Assembly: GCA_028707405.1 (NCBI GenBank)
Contig: JAQWBH010000011.1
Span: forward strand, 1 to 37,606
Length of the DNA stretch: 37,606 bases
Direction: 5' to 3'
DNA from: Parabacteroides sp.
GTDB taxonomy: Bacteria > Bacteroidota > Bacteroidia > Bacteroidales > Tannerellaceae
Position numbers and translations under genes: made by a program. The notes beneath the pieces are model-generated. The model was not told where the DNA came from, did no database searches, and worked only from the letters and a program-made list of their open reading frames with translations. How positions within the stretch are numbered: the first letter of the stretch is position 1; every line of letters begins with the position of its first letter. Below are positions 1 through 8,013 of the stretch, in pieces.

Positions 1-18
1 CGTGTGCTCTTCCGATCT
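1..18. other. Illumina adapter remnant (assembly artefact)
   Basis: The bases CGTGTGCTCTTCCGATCT are identical to the 3' end of the standard Illumina read-2/multiplexing adapter. They sit exactly at the window edge, and genuine coding sequence follows directly. An open frame that starts at base 2 takes its first residues (MCSSD) from this adapter, so that start is not real. Base 1 must therefore be a contig end. Confidence 0.93.
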
Positions 19-337
19 GTATGTCCGTTTTATTACAGGTATTAATGTAAAGGATACAACAGCCGGCTTTAAATGTTATAGACGGGAAGTACTTGAAACG
101 ATTGATTTGGATCATATTCATTTCAAAGGTTATGCATTTCAGATTGAGATGAAATATACAGCTTATAAATGTGGCTTTAAGATCATAGAAGTACCTATCG
201 TTTTTGTCAATCGCGTCCTCGGAACCTCAAAGATGAATTCGTCTATTTTCGGCGAAGCATTATTTGGCGTTCTGAAACTCAGATGGTGGAGTTTCTTTCG
301 CAAATATCCACAAAAAGGAGAGAGGAGGAAAGTCTAA
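19..337 (+). CDS. polyprenol-phosphate mannosyltransferase (DPM1-like GT2), 3' part only
   Basis: This is the C-terminal ~105 residues of a GT2 glycosyltransferase of the dolichol/polyprenol monophosphate mannose synthase type. The enzyme moves mannose or a similar sugar from a nucleotide sugar to a polyprenyl phosphate at the cytoplasmic face of the inner membrane. Family blocks visible are LYVRFITG, DTTAGFKCYRREVL, then GYAFQIEMKY and the EVPIVFVNR...GTSKM segment that ends the catalytic domain. The N-terminal nucleotide-sugar site with the DxD motif is missing because the contig begins here. No membrane-anchor domain follows, so this is the short soluble form. The gene converges on the minus-strand PAP2 gene. 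Confidence 0.85.
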
Positions 338-361
338 AAAATATTATATATTCAGGTAAAA

Positions 362-447
362 AAAGTATATACTATTAATTCCCAAAGTATATACTTTCAT
401 AGTACAAAAGTATATACTTTCGATACCCAAGAGTATATACTTTTTTG
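362..447. repeat. four-copy 23-bp palindromic repeat array
   Basis: The octamer GTATATAC occurs at 365-372, 387-394, 410-417 and 433-440, a spacing of 22, 23 and 23 bp. The second and third copies sit inside the perfect 14-bp palindrome AAAGTATATACTTT. The first and fourth copies have degenerate flanks. The spacers are partly similar (TCATAGTACA, TCGATACCCA). The array fills the gap between two convergent gene ends. Function is unknown; a terminator-like role, a protein-binding array or a REP-like element are all possible. Confidence 0.85.
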
Positions 448-492
448 AATGGAACATATATGTTTTGAAACGCAGCGGTTGTTTTTTGTAAA

Positions 493-2022
493 TTAGTTCC
501 ACATCAGTACGTTAATGGAAGCGCCTATTGCAAACATATGAAGTATTTCGTGACATTCATGACGCTGGAATATTTTGTCGTCGCTTAATTCGAAACCTAC
601 ATAACGTGAAGGAATAAAATTATAATCGGTGTATACTCGGACGCTTAATTTGGGTTTAATAATATAACTGACAGATATACCTGTTTCGTATCCGATATTA
701 TAGGAATGCTTTATATCTTCGATCTTTTGTTTTCCACTTATTCCGGTTGTTGCAGCTCTGTAATAGGCAGAAATACTATTTGCAGGCGAAAAACTGACAC
801 CAGTTAATAGTTTGGAACCAATCAGGCAGTGGTCGGTTAACGGAAATGAAAGATATGGACCCACATAGGTTGAGATAATATCCAGCGGTCCTGATTCGAG
901 CGCATCTAATTTATATACAACGCCTTCTTTTGCAACATCAGGTATAGGATGTATCAGCGACAACGGCATACTTGAAGCGGATAATTCGCCTCCGATTCCA
1001 AAATAGCGATTTTTAAACCAGGCACCTTCTATTTGGATTTTGCTTCCGGGCGAAGCTTTTAATTCAATCTCTGAGGAAAGACTGAAATGCCTTGGCATTA
1101 GATTGAATCCCATGGATAACCCGAAGAATGATGGGGGACGCGTATAATTGAAGTCGCTATAATCAAGCAAGTTGTGACGTAATCCTTTATCTTTGAATAT
1201 CAGATCAGCAAACAAATATCCTATTTCTGTAGAGATCACGCCGATGCCGGCACCGACCATGATGTCTGAAAGCCAATGTCGGTTGTTCATAATTCGGGTT
1301 ACGGCCGTAGCTGCTGCGGCAGAATAACCACCTATACTGTACCACGGACTTTGAGTTAATCCATATTCTTTGTGCAACATTGTTGCAAACATGAATGCTG
1401 TAGCAGTATGCCCTGAAGGAAAAGAATTGTGTGTTGAACCATCGGGGCGTGGAACTTTCATGGTGTATTTTGTTGCATTGACAGAGGCCGCCATTAGTCC
1501 GACAGAAAAGAAGTCGGATACTAACATTCGTTCCCAGGAACTTCGTCCTTCAACACCGCAAGCTTTTAGCGCGAACATTGCTACCCCTGGTGAATATTGC
1601 AAATAATCGTCGTAGTGATTTTTGAAGTAGGGAATATAGGAATTACGTAAATTGCGAAAATGATCGTCTTCTTTTTTTATGATAAGACCTCCAATAATAA
1701 GCGGGACACCGATGTATGTCATCTGAAATGCGTCCTTGTTGATGATTTTATTTACTTTATCTTGGAACGACATCCATTGAGGCGGCTTGTTCAGGAGGGT
1801 ACTGTCTTGCGTCAAGGATAGTACATTCGTTTGAGCATTCAAGTGCCCAACGGACAATAATAAGATAAAGGTGTATATATATTGTAATTGTATATGTTTA
1901 TTTATTATCTTTCTCAATGCGAGAGCTTTTATTTGTTTTGCAAAAATACGATTACACGCATGATATGATGAAAGTATTTTGTTAAAAAACACATGCGATA
2001 GATTTTTTATTTTCCATCGCAT
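493..2022 (-). CDS. PAP2-family phosphatase with C-terminal barrel-like domain
   Basis: This predicted exported acid phosphatase of the PAP2 superfamily probably acts on a lipid phosphate or pyrophosphate in the envelope. All three catalytic motifs are intact: K185-x6-R192-P193, P202-S-G-H205, and T242-R243-x5-H249-x3-D253. Residues ~297-509 are rich in alternating hydrophobic and aromatic residues and look like beta strands of an outer-membrane or lipocalin-like barrel, unusual for PAP2 enzymes. The outer start is the only upstream ATG, but residues 1-35 do not resemble a signal peptide. A TTG at 1917 would give a 474-residue protein with a clear signal peptide (hydrophobic YTFILLLSVGHLNA), and a Bacteroidetes promoter lies between the two starts, so I think translation begins at 1917. 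The substrate cannot be told. Confidence 0.85.
   Translation of the reverse strand: MRWKIKNLSHVFFNKILSSYHACNRIFAKQIKALALRKIINKHIQLQYIYTFILLLSVGHLNAQTNVLSLTQDSTLLNKPPQWMSFQDKVNKIINKDAFQMTYIGVPLIIGGLIIKKEDDHFRNLRNSYIPYFKNHYDDYLQYSPGVAMFALKACGVEGRSSWERMLVSDFFSVGLMAASVNATKYTMKVPRPDGSTHNSFPSGHTATAFMFATMLHKEYGLTQSPWYSIGGYSAAAATAVTRIMNNRHWLSDIMVGAGIGVISTEIGYLFADLIFKDKGLRHNLLDYSDFNYTRPPSFFGLSMGFNLMPRHFSLSSEIELKASPGSKIQIEGAWFKNRYFGIGGELSASSMPLSLIHPIPDVAKEGVVYKLDALESGPLDIISTYVGPYLSFPLTDHCLIGSKLLTGVSFSPANSISAYYRAATTGISGKQKIEDIKHSYNIGYETGISVSYIIKPKLSVRVYTDYNFIPSRYVGFELSDDKIFQRHECHEILHMFAIGASINVLMWN
1941..1973 (-). promoter_or_regulatory. candidate promoter inside the 5' end of the long PAP2 frame
   Basis: Read on the minus strand, TTTC (1970-1973) is followed after 21 bases by TATTTTTG (1941-1948), which fits the Bacteroidetes -33/-7 pattern TTTG-N19-21-TAnnTTTG with one mismatch. 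Transcription would start near 1935, downstream of the ATG at 2022 and upstream of the TTG at 1917. Confidence 0.45.
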
Positions 2023-2084
2023 ATGTTTTAAATTATAGTAACTACATATATGTACACACTTATATGCAGACTATTGAATCGTCT

Positions 2085-3713
2085 TTACTTTGCTAATACC
2101 AATCCGGCTTCAAATGAAGTACATTCGCCCATAATCGAATTGACATTGCTGAAAATAGTTGTAAGCATGGCGGCTTTGCTACTGTCCATCATGCTACCGA
2201 TAAGCGGAAGCATTTGATTGACTAAACCAACAATACCTGTGGCAACATCTTGAGTTAATACAATATTGAGTGTACCATTGTTGATAGCGAATGTCAGAGG
2301 TATACCATCGGTAAATGTAGTGTTTGGATCCCATGCTTTTGTCTGTGGAATCAGAGTAATTGCTTTTGCAAGATCAATTACTAAATATACTTGATTATTT
2401 TGTATATAATACTTCAGTAATCCATTTATTGTTGTAGGAGTTGTTGTATTCAGTTTCATGAATGTAAAATTCACATCACCGCCTTCTGTAAATTGAATAG
2501 AGGTTAAATATTGGGCATATTGAGCAAGTAGTGATTGAATAACCTGCTTGAATGCAGCATCCGGCATTGTCTTAAGAATATAAGGTTTCAATTCAGCTGG
2601 AAGCATACTGATGACGCCATCAGAAAAAGTAACGTAACCCGTTTTCGATGTGAAATTAAATATGGATTCAGCACCACTGGTTCCTATTTTGGGTTTCCAT
2701 GTGCCAACTATTGATGAAAGGATCTTATATGTGATAGCACCATTCATCTTTTTATTAGCGATAGTACCGCTAAAGGAAACTTCATAGGCGCTTGTCTTTG
2801 ACGAACCGCTGACGGTATATGATCCGTCGCTTGCCTCTTTAAGCGTGCAGTTCGGAATCTCTACAGAGCTATCGCTCGGACCAGGAATTATTCCAGTAAT
2901 GCTGATAGCACCGGCTGTTTCAGAAGTGGCTTTCAACGTTACTGAACCACTTGTTAATGCTGTACCATCATACGTGATCGTGCTTTCGCTTGGCGTATAT
3001 GATTTGCTGATTGTTCCGTAGCCGGAAGTTGTTACGGCCAGAGTAAGTAATGTTTTTGTTGCTGTACCGCTGATTTTAACGGTGAAGCCTCCATCCAGAG
3101 TACTGGTACCCTCAAGCTTATAACTGTCACCATTTTCGGTAATAGTAACTTCAGTAGTAGCATTAGCGGCTACATTTGGAATTTTACTGAACAGGAGACT
3201 GGCTTTGCCTTTAGCTGTTGTTAGTAGTGTAACGGGAAATGAGTTGTTGGCCGTACCGTCATAAGTAACGTTCAGACTATCGCCTGAAAAAACATTAGAT
3301 ATGGAACCCCAACCGGATGTTGTTACGTTTACTGTCAGTTTGCCTGCTGTGGTTACATTACCCTTTACATTTATTGTTAGACCTAGATCATCGGCTTTTG
3401 TTGTACCATCAATATTCGCACTTCCTTCGAAATCATACGATCCTTCGCTGATTTTTGTCAGGGTAACGTTGACAGGAACTGATGCATGTTTGTATAATAA
3501 GTTGTTCAAAGTTAATACTCCTGCATCTCCACTCTCGACTTGTAAACTTGCTGTTGCTCCCGTAATGGTTCCACTGTTTAAAGACATGGTTACATTGTTT
3601 GAAGGAATGTTGGATGGAATATCCTTCCAACCTGTGTCTTCGTCATCGCCACAGGAAGAAAAAAAACTTGTGACGCAAACCAAAGCAAATAAGAATAGTA
3701 AATTCTTTTTCAT
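2085..3713 (-). CDS. repeat-containing surface lipoprotein, possibly DUF4925-like
   Basis: The protein is 542 residues. It has a lipoprotein signal peptide ending SFFSS|C21, and the mature end CGDDED fits the acidic surface-export signal described for Bacteroidetes lipoproteins, so it is probably on the cell surface. Residues ~55-154, ~155-251 and ~252-337 form three tandem, diverged beta-rich repeats. The first two end in matching blocks (VTTSGWGSIS...VTYDGT and VTTSGYGTIS...ITYDGT). A different domain (~338-542) starts at VGTWKP, as lipocalin-like Bacteroidales domains often do. I associate the overall layout with DUF4925-type Bacteroides proteins, but only tentatively. No enzymatic motif is visible, and the function is unknown. 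It is separated from its neighbours by ~60 and ~160 bases, so it is probably transcribed alone. Confidence 0.85.
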   Translation of the reverse strand: MKKNLLFLFALVCVTSFFSSCGDDEDTGWKDIPSNIPSNNVTMSLNSGTITGATASLQVESGDAGVLTLNNLLYKHASVPVNVTLTKISEGSYDFEGSANIDGTTKADDLGLTINVKGNVTTAGKLTVNVTTSGWGSISNVFSGDSLNVTYDGTANNSFPVTLLTTAKGKASLLFSKIPNVAANATTEVTITENGDSYKLEGTSTLDGGFTVKISGTATKTLLTLAVTTSGYGTISKSYTPSESTITYDGTALTSGSVTLKATSETAGAISITGIIPGPSDSSVEIPNCTLKEASDGSYTVSGSSKTSAYEVSFSGTIANKKMNGAITYKILSSIVGTWKPKIGTSGAESIFNFTSKTGYVTFSDGVISMLPAELKPYILKTMPDAAFKQVIQSLLAQYAQYLTSIQFTEGGDVNFTFMKLNTTTPTTINGLLKYYIQNNQVYLVIDLAKAITLIPQTKAWDPNTTFTDGIPLTFAINNGTLNIVLTQDVATGIVGLVNQMLPLIGSMMDSSKAAMLTTIFSNVNSIMGECTSFEAGLVLAK

Positions 3714-3874
3714 CTGTAATTGAAATTTTATGATTAATAATTATATAACTCAATTTCGGCTATCTTTATTATTCAAGACAATTTTTTATTGCTAATAACA
3801 AAAACAATATAAAGTTGTTGTGTAAAGATAATACTTTTTTCTTTGTATTATATACTGAAACGTAGAAAAGTTTT

Positions 3875-5188
3875 TTAGCGTGGAGCCTTTAAGTAAAGAT
3901 AGATTGCAATAAATGAATATATTATATTAGGAATCCAGGCAGCCAGCCATGGACTAAGGTTTCCGTTGATGGCAAATGTAGACGTTACAGTTGAGAACAG
4001 AATATAGGAGAAACTCAATGCTAGTCCGATACCAATATTAATACCCATTCCTCCTTTTACTTTCCGTGACGATAATGAGACACCAATAGTTGTCAAGATA
4101 AATGCCGCCATGATTGACGCATATCGTTTGTGATATTCAATTTCAAATGTTTGAATATTTCCAATGCCTCTTTGTTTCTGTCTTTTGATATAAGTGGCAA
4201 GTTCCGGTGAGGTAAGTGTTTCACAATCGTTTTTTGATATTAAAATATCTGACGGCAAGACAGTCAATGTGGTGTCTAAGCGTGCTCCCTCAGTGATGTG
4301 CTCGCGCATACCTTTAAAATTTCGGATCATGTAGTCGTTGAGTGTCCATCGGTATAATGAGTCGTGTTTGATAGAATTTGCCGTCAGACGTGATATGAGC
4401 TTTTTGTTTTTGAAATGTTCCAATGAAAAGCGATAGCCCATATCTGCCTTGGCATCGTAACGATCAAAGTAGGCAAATACATTTGGCTCTATTTCCAGTT
4501 GTGCTGCTCGAACATATTCTGTTTTTTTGTTACGGATATATTTGTTTTGAAAGTCAATCCTTATTTTGTTTGATGGAGGAATCAAATAGGCATTCAGCAC
4601 GAATGTTCCCATAGCAATGATCGCTGCAGATATGAAATACGGAAGCATCAGTCGGCGAAAACTGATTCCGTTGGATAGCATAGCTATTATTTCGGAATTA
4701 TCGGCTAGTTTGGAGGTGAAGAATATAACCGCAATAAATGTAAACAGCGGACTAAGCATGTTTATAAAATAGGGTATAAAATTCATGTAATAGTCGACGA
4801 TGATCGCTTTTAAAGGTACATCAGGATTGAGAAACTTATCAATTTTTTCATTAATATCAAACACAACGCAGATAGCAATAATCAAAGCAATAGAAAAAAT
4901 GAATGTTCCCAGAAACTGCTTTATGATGTAAAAATCCAACAACTTCAGTCGATTCGTTCCGTCAGCATGCTTGAATATGTGTTTGGGTCTAAAACTCTTG
5001 ATTGCTTTGAACTCAGATTTAATTCCATTAATGAATTTATGTGTTTCTTGTTTCAGGCTGAACTGTTTCATTTTAGATAACAAGTCTTTCAGTTGGAATC
5101 GTTTCGAACTGTTTTTTTTCTCTTTCTCTCTTTTTTCTTTGTGATGAGGTTTGAGCTTCATTGTTATGTCTTTCAATCTGAAATTCAT
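3875..5188 (-). CDS. LptF/LptG (YjgP/YjgQ) family LPS-export permease
   Basis: This is an inner-membrane permease of the LptBFG lipopolysaccharide exporter family, which extracts LPS from the inner membrane and passes it to LptC/LptA. There are three N-terminal membrane segments (FLGTFIFSIALIIAICVVF, the FINMLSPLFTFIAVIFF region, and YFISAAIIAMGTFVLNAYL), then a ~130-residue periplasmic jellyroll region, then three C-terminal segments, which is the standard layout. At 437 residues it is longer than usual because ~83 strongly basic residues precede the first membrane segment, where family members usually have about ten. The ATG at 5188 lies 11 bases after the tgt stop, so the two genes are probably co-transcribed. 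Whether it acts as the F or the G subunit cannot be decided here. Confidence 0.9.
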   Translation of the reverse strand: MNFRLKDITMKLKPHHKEKREKEKKNSSKRFQLKDLLSKMKQFSLKQETHKFINGIKSEFKAIKSFRPKHIFKHADGTNRLKLLDFYIIKQFLGTFIFSIALIIAICVVFDINEKIDKFLNPDVPLKAIIVDYYMNFIPYFINMLSPLFTFIAVIFFTSKLADNSEIIAMLSNGISFRRLMLPYFISAAIIAMGTFVLNAYLIPPSNKIRIDFQNKYIRNKKTEYVRAAQLEIEPNVFAYFDRYDAKADMGYRFSLEHFKNKKLISRLTANSIKHDSLYRWTLNDYMIRNFKGMREHITEGARLDTTLTVLPSDILISKNDCETLTSPELATYIKRQKQRGIGNIQTFEIEYHKRYASIMAAFILTTIGVSLSSRKVKGGMGINIGIGLALSFSYILFSTVTSTFAINGNLSPWLAAWIPNIIYSFIAIYLYLKAPR

Positions 5189-5199
5189 CTCTGCTATTC

Positions 5200-6330
5200 T
5201 TATAATCTGTTAGACAGATGTTTGATCATGTCGTTTTTCCATGATGTAAATGTACCATCCATAATTCGTAGTCGAGCCTCTTTTACAAGCCACAGATAGA
5301 ATGCCAGATTGTGTATTGATGCTATCTGTAGTCCTAAAAGTTCATTAACCTTAATCAGATGATGCAGATAAGCTTTGTTGTAGAGAGTATCTACATACGA
5401 ATAGGCATTTTCATCGATAGACGAAAAATCGCTTTCCCATTTTTTATTACGCAAATTAATTGTACCCAAACGAGTAAACAACTGTCCGTTACGTCCGTTA
5501 CGCGTAGGCATGATGCAATCAAACATGTCCACTCCACGTTCGATAGATTCGAGCAGATTGATAGGTGTTCCTACGCCCATCAGGTAACGCGGCTTGTTTT
5601 TAGGAAGTATTTCGTTTACCACTTCAATCATTTCATACATTTTCTCTGTCGGTTCTCCTACGGCCAGTCCTCCAATGGCATTGCCATCGGCATTCTTTTC
5701 GGCTACATTCTCGGCTGCACGTTTGCGTAAATCGGGATATATACATCCTTGTACGATCGGAAAGAGGCTTTGCGAATAACCGTATTTGGGTTCAGTTGTG
5801 TTGAAATGGGCAATGCAGCGGTTAAGCCAATGTTCGGTTAGTTCCAATGATTTGCGGGCATAGTCGTATTCGGCTGTCCCTGGGCAACATTCATCAAAGG
5901 CCATTATAATGTCGGCTCCGATGCTCCTTTCAATGTCAATTACCTTCTCCGGCGTAAAAAAATGTTTTGAGCCGTCGATATGCGAACGAAATTCGGCTCC
6001 TTCTTCATGCAGCTTGCGATTTTCGGAAAGTGAAAAGACTTGAAATCCCCCGCTGTCTGTTAGGATGGGTCTGTCCCAAGAGTTGAACTTATGCAATCCA
6101 CCGGCTTTTTCTAGAATACTTGTTCCAGGGCGAAGGTACAGATGATAAGTATTGCCCAAGATAATCTGTGCTTTGATATCATTTTTCAGTTCGGGAATAT
6201 GCACACCTTTTACACTGCCTTGCGTTCCGACAGGCATAAAAATAGGCGTTTCAATAACTCCATGATCAGTGGTAATCACGCCCGCCCTTGCATTCGACAT
6301 TGAATCGTTATGCTGCACTTCAAATTTCAT
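5200..6330 (-). CDS. tgt: queuine/preQ1 tRNA-ribosyltransferase (tRNA-guanine transglycosylase)
   Basis: This enzyme exchanges G34 of GUN-anticodon tRNAs for the queuosine precursor preQ1 (or queuine). The 376-residue length is normal. The active-site blocks are intact: the general acid/base D92 in LTDSGGFQ, the base-recognition block GGLAVGE (220-226), and the nucleophile D271 in MFDCIMPTRNGRNG. The zinc site is not intact: the family's CxCxxC ligands align with A309, S311 and D314, and only the fourth ligand, H340 in SIHNL, remains. The sequence aligns well throughout, so this is a ligand loss and not a frameshift. The ATG at 6330 lies only five bases after a strong -7 element. The LptF/G-type gene follows after 11 bases. 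Confidence 0.96.
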   Translation of the reverse strand: MKFEVQHNDSMSNARAGVITTDHGVIETPIFMPVGTQGSVKGVHIPELKNDIKAQIILGNTYHLYLRPGTSILEKAGGLHKFNSWDRPILTDSGGFQVFSLSENRKLHEEGAEFRSHIDGSKHFFTPEKVIDIERSIGADIIMAFDECCPGTAEYDYARKSLELTEHWLNRCIAHFNTTEPKYGYSQSLFPIVQGCIYPDLRKRAAENVAEKNADGNAIGGLAVGEPTEKMYEMIEVVNEILPKNKPRYLMGVGTPINLLESIERGVDMFDCIMPTRNGRNGQLFTRLGTINLRNKKWESDFSSIDENAYSYVDTLYNKAYLHHLIKVNELLGLQIASIHNLAFYLWLVKEARLRIMDGTFTSWKNDMIKHLSNRL

Positions 6331-6335
6331 GGGCG

Positions 6336-6343
6336 CAAAGATA
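6336..6343 (-). promoter_or_regulatory. -7 promoter element of tgt
   Basis: On the minus strand the sequence TATCTTTG is a perfect TAnnTTTG element, followed by CGCCC and the tgt ATG. No clear -33 TTTG is seen at 19-21 bases upstream, where the terminator hairpin of the preceding gene lies. The short distance implies a leaderless or nearly leaderless mRNA. Confidence 0.6.
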
Positions 6344-6351
6344 CAAATAAA

Positions 6352-6380
6352 AGACTCTACTTTTATAGGTAGAGCCTTTT
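6352..6380. terminator. hairpin terminator after the ferredoxin fusion gene
   Basis: The arms GACTCTAC and GTAGAGCC (one mismatch) pair around an 8-base loop (TTTTATAG) and are flanked by AAAA and TTTT. Read on the minus strand it lies ~30 bases after the stop of the 6409-8013 gene and is followed by a T-rich tract, so it should end that transcript just ahead of the tgt promoter. Confidence 0.7.
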
Positions 6381-6408
6381 CGTTAATGAAATTTTAAATA
6401 TTATCCTG

Positions 6409-8013
6409 CTAGAAACCAAAATCGTCAATTTCCACTTTCTTTTGCTGTTGTGCTTTTGGTTTACATACTTTCTTATGAACTTTATTCGGCTTAATAAGGA
6501 TAGCACGCATCGGACGAACCGGACAAATTGATTCGCAACCGCCACAACCGATGCATAAGTCCGGATTTACCTGAGGAATCGTCAGTGTACCTTTATAGGG
6601 AACCATGTGCACGGCTTGAGTTGGGCAATGTTCTGAACATGCTCCACAGTCTTGATTTTTAGTACTGACAACGCATCTGTCAATGAAAAAGGTTGCTACG
6701 CCAATCTGAGTCGTTTCTTTCTCATTCTTACTCAATGGTTTGATGGCCTCAACAGGGCAAACATCCGAACAGATAGTGCATGAATAATTACAATAACTGT
6801 TAATATATGCCATCCTTGGCTTTAACATGTAATCGAGTCCGTATTCTAATCCGGTTGGTCTTAGTACTTGCGTCGGACAATGAACTACACAAATTTGGCA
6901 GCCTGTACATTTGTTTTTGAATCTATCTAGACTGATTGACCCCGGAGGAGTTAATGGATCCCATTTTTCTTCATTATGAGATACTTGTTTTTTACCATTG
7001 ACAGTTCTGGAAGCGAAGGCGGAAACGACAGAAACGGATGCGGCTAGCATAGCACTTGTCGTCAGAAAGTTTCGGCGACTGTTAAATTCTTTTGCTTCAG
7101 CTACCGAAATGTTGCTGTCGCAGACAGGGGCTGTTATTACTGCTTTTTTCGTTTCTTCATTTTTCCTTGATATAAAACGATATTTGAGCCCGTCTTTAGG
7201 ACATGAGGAAGTACAGTTAAAACAATTCACACAGCGTGATGTATCAACCGTCATATTTTTACTGTTAATAGCTTCAGCTTTGCAGGTGTGTTCGCAGTTT
7301 CCACAGTTTGTACAAGTATCTTTATCAAAAGAGATACGGAACAACGAATAACGCGAGAACAAACTGAGTAATGTTCCGATAGGGCATATGGTATTACAGA
7401 ATAGTCTTCCGCGAAAGATTACCATAACGCTAAAGACGATCAGAGCAATTGCTCCAGCAGAGATCCCAGCTGCAGTAACAGTGCTGATCGTTACGTGATA
7501 GACCGCATAGCTATCCATTTTCATCAGTAAATCCGATAATAGATTATTGCAACCCATAACAACAGGTCTGAATAAATTCGTTGCGATGCGTCCGAAGTTG
7601 CTATACGGATCCAACAGTAAGCATAGTTCGCTTACTCCTAACAAGGTAAAAACAGTAGTTACCCCTAAGATCGAATATCGTAACCAATTGTATGGTTTAT
7701 GATAATTGAAACGGCGGCTTCCTTTTTTCTTTTTCTTTCCAATACAGAAGATTCTGTTTATCACATCTTGAAATACACCTGCCGGACAAAAAGTAGAACA
7801 ATAAATCCGTCCTAAAATTAGTGCCAACAGAAGTTGAATGATTATGATTCCTATAGCTCCGCCTAAAATAGCGGGCATCAGTTGAATGTGAAGCAGATAG
7901 TGCATCTGTTCTGGTAAGATATTGGCAAAATCAATGAAATATAAAAGTATGGGTACAAAAAATAAAATAGCTAGTATAATTCGCAAACCCTTTAGATAAT
8001 TTGTTCTTTTCAT
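6409..8013 (-). CDS. NapH/NapG-like membrane polyferredoxin fusion (4Fe-4S protein)
   Basis: This 534-residue inner-membrane electron-transfer protein resembles a NapH-type and a NapG-type ferredoxin joined in one chain. Residues 1-215 contain four membrane segments and two CxxxCP motifs (C72STFCP, C206NTICP), the hallmark of NapH/NosR/RdxA proteins. Two 4Fe-4S motifs follow (C234TNCGNCEHTC and C261VNCFNCTSSCP). Residues 312-334 (SRRNFL, then a hydrophobic stretch) look like a twin-arginine signal inside the protein. After it come four more cysteine sets: C369TGCQICVVHCP, C408...C412TICSDVCP, C447...C456GACSEHCP and C487IGCGGCESICP. The start overlaps the stop of the upstream DUF362 gene by one base, so translation is coupled. 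Electron donor and acceptor are unknown; no nitrate, nitrite or nitrous-oxide reductase lies nearby. Confidence 0.88.
   Translation of the reverse strand: MKRTNYLKGLRIILAILFFVPILLYFIDFANILPEQMHYLLHIQLMPAILGGAIGIIIIQLLLALILGRIYCSTFCPAGVFQDVINRIFCIGKKKKKGSRRFNYHKPYNWLRYSILGVTTVFTLLGVSELCLLLDPYSNFGRIATNLFRPVVMGCNNLLSDLLMKMDSYAVYHVTISTVTAAGISAGAIALIVFSVMVIFRGRLFCNTICPIGTLLSLFSRYSLFRISFDKDTCTNCGNCEHTCKAEAINSKNMTVDTSRCVNCFNCTSSCPKDGLKYRFISRKNEETKKAVITAPVCDSNISVAEAKEFNSRRNFLTTSAMLAASVSVVSAFASRTVNGKKQVSHNEEKWDPLTPPGSISLDRFKNKCTGCQICVVHCPTQVLRPTGLEYGLDYMLKPRMAYINSYCNYSCTICSDVCPVEAIKPLSKNEKETTQIGVATFFIDRCVVSTKNQDCGACSEHCPTQAVHMVPYKGTLTIPQVNPDLCIGCGGCESICPVRPMRAILIKPNKVHKKVCKPKAQQQKKVEIDDFGF

Noticed and set aside
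2..19. GTG start of the first open frame (MCSSDL)
   Set aside because: These codons come from sequencing adapter; the true gene begins outside the contig.
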